Below, piece by piece: positions 60,344 to 64,000 of a stretch of 64,000 bases of DNA. The stretch comes from Lewinellaceae bacterium (GTDB taxonomy: Bacteria; Bacteroidota; Bacteroidia; Chitinophagales; Saprospiraceae), in contig JACJYK010000002.1 of assembly GCA_020636135.1 (NCBI GenBank), positions 329,501 through 393,500 of the forward strand, given 5' to 3'. Numbering within the stretch: position 1 is the stretch's first letter; every line of letters starts with the position of its first letter. The notes under the pieces are model-generated. The model did no database searches and was not told the DNA's origin. It worked only from the letters and a program-made list of their open reading frames with translations. The position numbers and the translations under genes were made by a program.

Positions 60344-61501
60344 CTAATGGTTATCGACAACAACCAGAAATTTTTTTCGGTATTCGGTCGGAGTTGATCC
60401 GGTGAACTTTTTGAATACCGTATTGAATGAGGACTTGGAGTTAAATCCCACTTCATAAAGTATCTCCAGAATGGTCAACTTTTGTTTTTCCGGATCCTTC
60501 AGTAGCTCGGTGGCTTTTTTAATGCGGTATTCGTTGACGAAATCAAAAAAATGCTGGTGAAGAGAATGATTGATGAGGGTTGATAATTCCGGAACCGAAA
60601 TGGATAATTCGCGCGCGAGCTGATAGATGGTAAGCGAAGCATTCAAATAGGGTTCTTCCATTTCCATATGTCTTCGTAGGGTCTGGATCATGGCAATGTT
60701 TTCCGGTTGACCTACCTGAGGCTCCTCGTCATGAGCCGTTTCAGAGTTTCCATATTCTTCGCCCGGAATCTGCTGTTCTCCATCAAATAAATTCTTGTGC
60801 TGATAGGCCTGGAAGCTTACGAAATACAGGAAAACAATTACAAAGCACCAGGTGATGATCTCGTAACTATGGTCGTATTTTCCTCCCAATGCAATCCAGA
60901 TAAGGTTGATGCCCCACACCAGGATAATCGGCAAAAGCACAAAAATGAATCGCCACAACCAATTGATGTTGAGCATGGCATTATCCGAATAATTCCTTCG
61001 GATAATCTGACGATACTTCAGAACCTCTTTGATGGAAAGGCCAAAGACGATCAGAATCAGCAGAAAGGCATAGTATTGCTGGATCATGAATATCGAAGAT
61101 ACCAGGTCCTCTCCCAGGACCGCTTCAATCTTCTGATGTGTACCCAGGTAAAGAGCCACATTCACCAGGGTGATCGCAGCAAAAGCGATAGCTAGGAAAT
61201 AATGAAACCGTAGGAATTTTCGGTAATGGTTCGAGCGCCCCACTTTTTCCAGGATGTAATTGAAAAAAAGAACGGGGTAGAAGATCTTGACTTCCGGGAA
61301 GGCAAAATAGTACCAGTTGTAGGATCCGATCGGATCACCGGGTAGAAACTCCAGAATTCCTTCGTAGACAATAACCAGCAGGAATAAACCCAGGATCCGA
61401 TTGGCCAGACTACGATGTTTTCTGGAAAACAGATAAAGCATCGCCAGAAGGATCCCCTGTATTAGTGCTGCCCAGCCTGCCGTATTGATAATGTTCTCCA
61501 T
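60344..61501 (-). CDS. membrane-anchored AraC-family transcriptional regulator
   Basis: A 385-residue protein with seven N-terminal membrane helices (residues about 8-245) and a cytosolic C-terminal AraC DNA-binding domain (about 270-380). The first helix-turn-helix reads LTIYQLARELSISVPELSTLIN and the second LTILEILYEVGFNSKSSFNTVF, followed by the conserved FKKFTGSTPTEYRKK. This 7TM-AraC layout is common in Bacteroidota and suggests that a membrane or periplasmic signal controls transcription directly. It is divergent from the GIN-barrel-protease genes with GTCGAACG boxes between, so these are the likely targets. It is convergent with the SprB-repeat gene, with 21 bases between stops. Confidence 0.9.
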   Translation of the reverse strand: MENIINTAGWAALIQGILLAMLYLFSRKHRSLANRILGLFLLVIVYEGILEFLPGDPIGSYNWYYFAFPEVKIFYPVLFFNYILEKVGRSNHYRKFLRFHYFLAIAFAAITLVNVALYLGTHQKIEAVLGEDLVSSIFMIQQYYAFLLILIVFGLSIKEVLKYRQIIRRNYSDNAMLNINWLWRFIFVLLPIILVWGINLIWIALGGKYDHSYEIITWCFVIVFLYFVSFQAYQHKNLFDGEQQIPGEEYGNSETAHDEEPQVGQPENIAMIQTLRRHMEMEEPYLNASLTIYQLARELSISVPELSTLINHSLHQHFFDFVNEYRIKKATELLKDPEKQKLTILEILYEVGFNSKSSFNTVFKKFTGSTPTEYRKKFLVVVDNH

Positions 61502-61620
61502 GAAACGGTTGCCTTATTTGAGGCCATCGAATAATTCCACCAGGAATTAATTGCCGGATTTGAACAGTCACATTTACCCTGGTGGTCAGCTAAAAATACT
61601 AAGAATCAACCGATTAGGAA

Positions 61621-61724
61621 AAAGTCGAACGTCTTCTTCAGGAAAGTCGAACGATTGACGTGAGGATTTATTCGTTCGACTTTTTTATTCGGTCGACCGG
61701 TGGCAGGTGAATGACTCACCTTTG
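61621..61724 (+). promoter_or_regulatory. three-box regulatory region upstream of the GIN-domain gene
   Basis: AAAGTCGAACG occurs at 61621-61631 and again at 61643-61653, a 22-bp (two-turn) direct repeat. Its exact reverse complement CGTTCGACTTT is at 61673-61683. A palindrome CGGTCGACCG follows (61690-61699). CACCTTTG at 61717-61724 resembles a -7 box without a -33 TTTG, the form expected of an activator-dependent promoter. The adjacent AraC regulator is the obvious binding candidate. Confidence 0.65.
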
Positions 61725-61781
61725 AAGTGTCCGAATAAGTCGGAGAAACAAATTAAAATTTTTCATTCTAAATCAAACGTT

Positions 61782-62516
61782 ATGAAAACCAATGCATTCA
61801 TCTTAATCCTGACCACCCTCGCCACTTTATTGTTCACGAGCTGTGAGAAAACGAATTTTGGAATCATCAGACCATCCGCTCATGTTTCCTCGACAACGCA
61901 TCCCATTCCGGCAATCACAGAACTCGATGTTGCCGACCGCTTTGAGGTTGAAGTAAATTTCTCAGACTCGGAGAATGACTTACGCATTGAGGCTAATGAA
62001 AACCTGCATCAGTACATAGTCGTGGAGCAGACCGGCGGAAAATTGACCATTCAATTGAAGCGGTTCCATCCGTCCATCTCGGGTGTCCCAGTATTGAAAG
62101 TCTACTTAACTACACCCTCGGTTCAATCCTTTAAGGCAGAGGGCAGCACGACCATACACGTTCTTGACCCCTGGCAGGTCAATAAGGCATCCATCGAATT
62201 AACCGGTGCCAGTGCCTGGTATGGCACCCTGGAGGCCAATCGTCTGGATGCAAAACTATCCGGTGCTTCCACGTTGAGCCTGGAGGGATCCGTTCAGGAC
62301 TTTGCAGTCAATGCTGAAGGTGCATGTGAGATGACCGGATTTGCTTTTGAAGTAGGCAATCTGGATACCGATCTGAGTGGTGCCAGCTCATTGTCACTGA
62401 CGGTACAAGACGCGATGAGGGTTCGGGCTACCGGTGCTTCCATGGTGTATTATCAGGGAAACGCAGTCATCGAATACCAGAATTTGACCGGTGGTTCGCA
62501 AATCATTAAACGGTAA
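61782..62516 (+). CDS. GIN-domain (DUF2807) lipoprotein
   Basis: A 244-residue lipoprotein (MKTNAFILILTTLATLLFTS then Cys21). The remainder is a putative auto-transporter-adhesin head GIN domain: a right-handed beta solenoid with regularly spaced turns (VADRFEVEVNF, IELTGASAWYGTLEANRLDAKLSGASTLSLEG, TDLSGASSLSLTVQDAMRVRATGASMVYYQG). The LSGAS/TGAS repeats mark the solenoid rungs. Function is unknown; members are cell-surface or periplasmic. Start 61782 is chosen over 61707 for the signal peptide. First gene of a group with a barrel and an S41 protease. Confidence 0.88.
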   Translation: MKTNAFILILTTLATLLFTSCEKTNFGIIRPSAHVSSTTHPIPAITELDVADRFEVEVNFSDSENDLRIEANENLHQYIVVEQTGGKLTIQLKRFHPSISGVPVLKVYLTTPSVQSFKAEGSTTIHVLDPWQVNKASIELTGASAWYGTLEANRLDAKLSGASTLSLEGSVQDFAVNAEGACEMTGFAFEVGNLDTDLSGASSLSLTVQDAMRVRATGASMVYYQGNAVIEYQNLTGGSQIIKR

Positions 62517-62572
62517 AATTAATGCACGAGCCCAACCAATGGTTCCTAATCAACCCAATAAAATTGAATAGC

Positions 62573-63400
62573 ATGAAAACCACATACCATCTTATAATTT
62601 TCACTCTGGTATTTTCAGCGGCCTGTTTAAATGCCCAGAATGGTGTCCAAAAATCATTGGGCGTGAGCTGGGGACTCAGCAACATCCAGCGGCAGGATCT
62701 CATCTTTTCTCCGATGATCCACCGGGACTGGTCGCCGGTAAATACCGTCATCGATTATCATCGTACGGGGAAAGCAGAACAACATCTGATGGCCAAGTTT
62801 GCTTCCTACCGCGCGTCCATCGTTGAACCTTATGAATACCTATCATTTTACAATGGGAACGAGACAACCGTTCCACAGCAATTCACAGTCCTGGATTTGA
62901 ACTATGATCTGGGATTTCCGCTGGTTAAAAATGATAGATTGCAGTTACTCATGGGCGGCCGGTCAGCCAATCGCCTGCTGCCTTCCGGATATTCTTTTGG
63001 AAACCTGCAATCTTTCGGATACTATTTTTCCTTTGGATTGGACCTTTGGTCACGTGTCCAGCTGCAGGTGGGTGAACGGAATCGCCTGTTAGCAACCCTG
63101 GCTTTGCCACTGTTGGCCTACAATGCCCGGTCCTCCTACCTCTGGCACACGGACCCCTATCTGATGTGGAATTATTCACACAGTGGACTGACTGCGTTTG
63201 GTAATTACCTGACACATGGTGAACTGCAGTCATGGGGTAAAGCACGAGGCATCGATCTGGATTTACAATACCTGCACACGGTTAACGATCAATGGGACCT
63301 CGGTTTGCGCTATCTGTATTCGTATCGCTACAACAGCGATCCAAACCGGTTTGGACAATTGGAGAATGGGATTTATTTAAGTGGACTCTACAAATTTTAA
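62573..63400 (+). CDS. predicted outer-membrane barrel protein, unknown
   Basis: A 275-residue protein with signal peptide MKTTYHLIIFTLVFSAACLN (cleavage after LNA-Q). Strands with alternating residues and aromatic ends (FSYYFSFGLDLWSRVQLQVGERN-like region, LDLQYLHTVNDQWDLGLRYLYSYRY) and a terminal GIYLSGLYKF give a barrel prediction. No family is recognised. It starts 56 bases after the GIN gene and ends three bases before the protease gene, so all three are co-transcribed. Start 62573 is preferred over 62522. Confidence 0.75.
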   Translation: MKTTYHLIIFTLVFSAACLNAQNGVQKSLGVSWGLSNIQRQDLIFSPMIHRDWSPVNTVIDYHRTGKAEQHLMAKFASYRASIVEPYEYLSFYNGNETTVPQQFTVLDLNYDLGFPLVKNDRLQLLMGGRSANRLLPSGYSFGNLQSFGYYFSFGLDLWSRVQLQVGERNRLLATLALPLLAYNARSSYLWHTDPYLMWNYSHSGLTAFGNYLTHGELQSWGKARGIDLDLQYLHTVNDQWDLGLRYLYSYRYNSDPNRFGQLENGIYLSGLYKF

Positions 63401-63403
63401 ATC

Positions 63404-64000
63404 ATGAAACTTTACAATAAATATTTAGCACTCTTCTTTCTTGCGATCGGCTTAATACAATGCGAGAAAACAGCGTTCGTACCGGAACCGGGAAAGGATC
63501 CTGAAGCCATTTTCGAGGCGCTATGGACCTCTTTTCAGAACGATTACGCCGGATTTGATCAACGGCATGTAGATTGGCAGGAACAATACCAACGTTTCCG
63601 TCCGCAGGTTAACGCGAATACGACAGATGATGCATTAGCCAATACCATAGAGTCTATGCTCAGTACGCTTGATGATGGGCACGTTGCATTGATCAGGCCA
63701 AACCGCCGGGTATTTTATTCCAATAAAATAGTCAATGAAGAAATAGACAACGATTTGTTTAATCTGGAATTGATCAAAACACACTATTTACAAGATGTTC
63801 ATTCGGATTACGGTGGGGGCATCGTCTATGGTAAAATCGGAACCCTTGGGTACATTCATTTGAAATACATTGGGCTTAATCTGCTGGGACTTGATGAGGC
63901 TCTGAATTATCTGCATGATGTAGAAGGCTTGATCTTTGATTTGAGGCATAATGCTGGTGGTGATTTTACCTATGCCTATTCGGAGTTCGGACGATTGACC
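63404..64000 (+). CDS. S41-family (tail-specific/C-terminal processing) protease, N-terminal part
   Basis: An open frame from ATG 63404 to the window edge, 199 codons. It starts with a lipoprotein signal (MKLYNKYLALFFLAIGLIQC, Cys20). The next part is typical of Bacteroidota S41 proteins: FEALWTSFQNDYAGFDQRHVDWQ, a tail-processing N-terminal domain, then MLSTLDDGHVALIRP, and the core strand GKIGTLGYIHLKYIG leading to GLIFDLRHNAGGDF, the family's start of the catalytic domain. The Ser/Lys dyad would lie beyond the right edge. It is co-transcribed with the GIN and barrel genes. Confidence 0.85.
   Translation, partial: MKLYNKYLALFFLAIGLIQCEKTAFVPEPGKDPEAIFEALWTSFQNDYAGFDQRHVDWQEQYQRFRPQVNANTTDDALANTIESMLSTLDDGHVALIRPNRRVFYSNKIVNEEIDNDLFNLELIKTHYLQDVHSDYGGGIVYGKIGTLGYIHLKYIGLNLLGLDEALNYLHDVEGLIFDLRHNAGGDFTYAYSEFGRLT

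Overview
The window reads as chromosome of a Bacteroidota bacterium, most likely of the Saprospiria (Saprospiraceae/Lewinella-like) group. The evidence is a SusC/SusD pair, very large secreted proteins with type IX secretion (T9SS) or gliding-type C-terminal domains, many Bacteroidota lipoproteins and outer-membrane barrels, a membrane-anchored AraC regulator, and promoters of the TTTG / TAnnTTTG kind instead of the E. coli -35/-10. No rRNA, tRNA, CRISPR array, phage or insertion sequence was recognised.

Layout. 1-10.1 kb (mostly minus strand): N-terminal part of a TolB-propeller amidohydrolase, guanine deaminase, then a transporter / mannonate-type dehydrogenase / myo-inositol oxygenase cluster for inositol catabolism through glucuronate, an unknown gene, a MOSC protein and an EF-G paralogue with a changed G3 motif. 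10.4-20.3 kb (plus): cytochrome c lipoprotein, anmK, an epimerase-like SDR, then a TetR-TolC-adaptor-RND efflux operon behind an operator-rich promoter, and pdxH. 20.4-25.3 kb (minus): a 1636-residue adhesin-like protein with eight cysteine-paired repeats. 25.5-31.5 kb: lysS, a lipoprotein, psd, a CPBP protease, cdsA and pdxJ, with a heptanucleotide array and a 258-base G-free tract between cdsA and pdxJ.

31.9-41.5 kb: a SusC/SusD/third-lipoprotein locus, a T9SS-exported arylsulfotransferase-like protein and an M57 HEIGH-type metallopeptidase in visibly AT-richer DNA. A 90-base remnant of a second copy of the third lipoprotein's 3' end marks the far edge. 41.7-44.4 kb: sucA. 45.6-50.7 kb: a five-gene operon of LolA-like protein, two FtsX-type permeases, LolD-like ATPase and a terminal outer-membrane barrel behind a palindromic operator; it looks like a complete trans-envelope transport system that is not the canonical Lol pathway. 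50.8-55.7 kb: AT-rich lipoprotein, TMTC-like glycosyltransferase, dprA and alkaline phosphatase. 55.7-60.3 kb: duplicated intergenic repeat and a 1420-residue SprB-repeat T9SS protein. 60.3-64 kb: a membrane AraC regulator divergent from a GIN-domain lipoprotein, a barrel protein and a partial S41 protease, with three 11-bp GTCGAACG-type boxes between them.

Intergenic DNA carries several unrelated short-repeat families, a recurring feature of the window.
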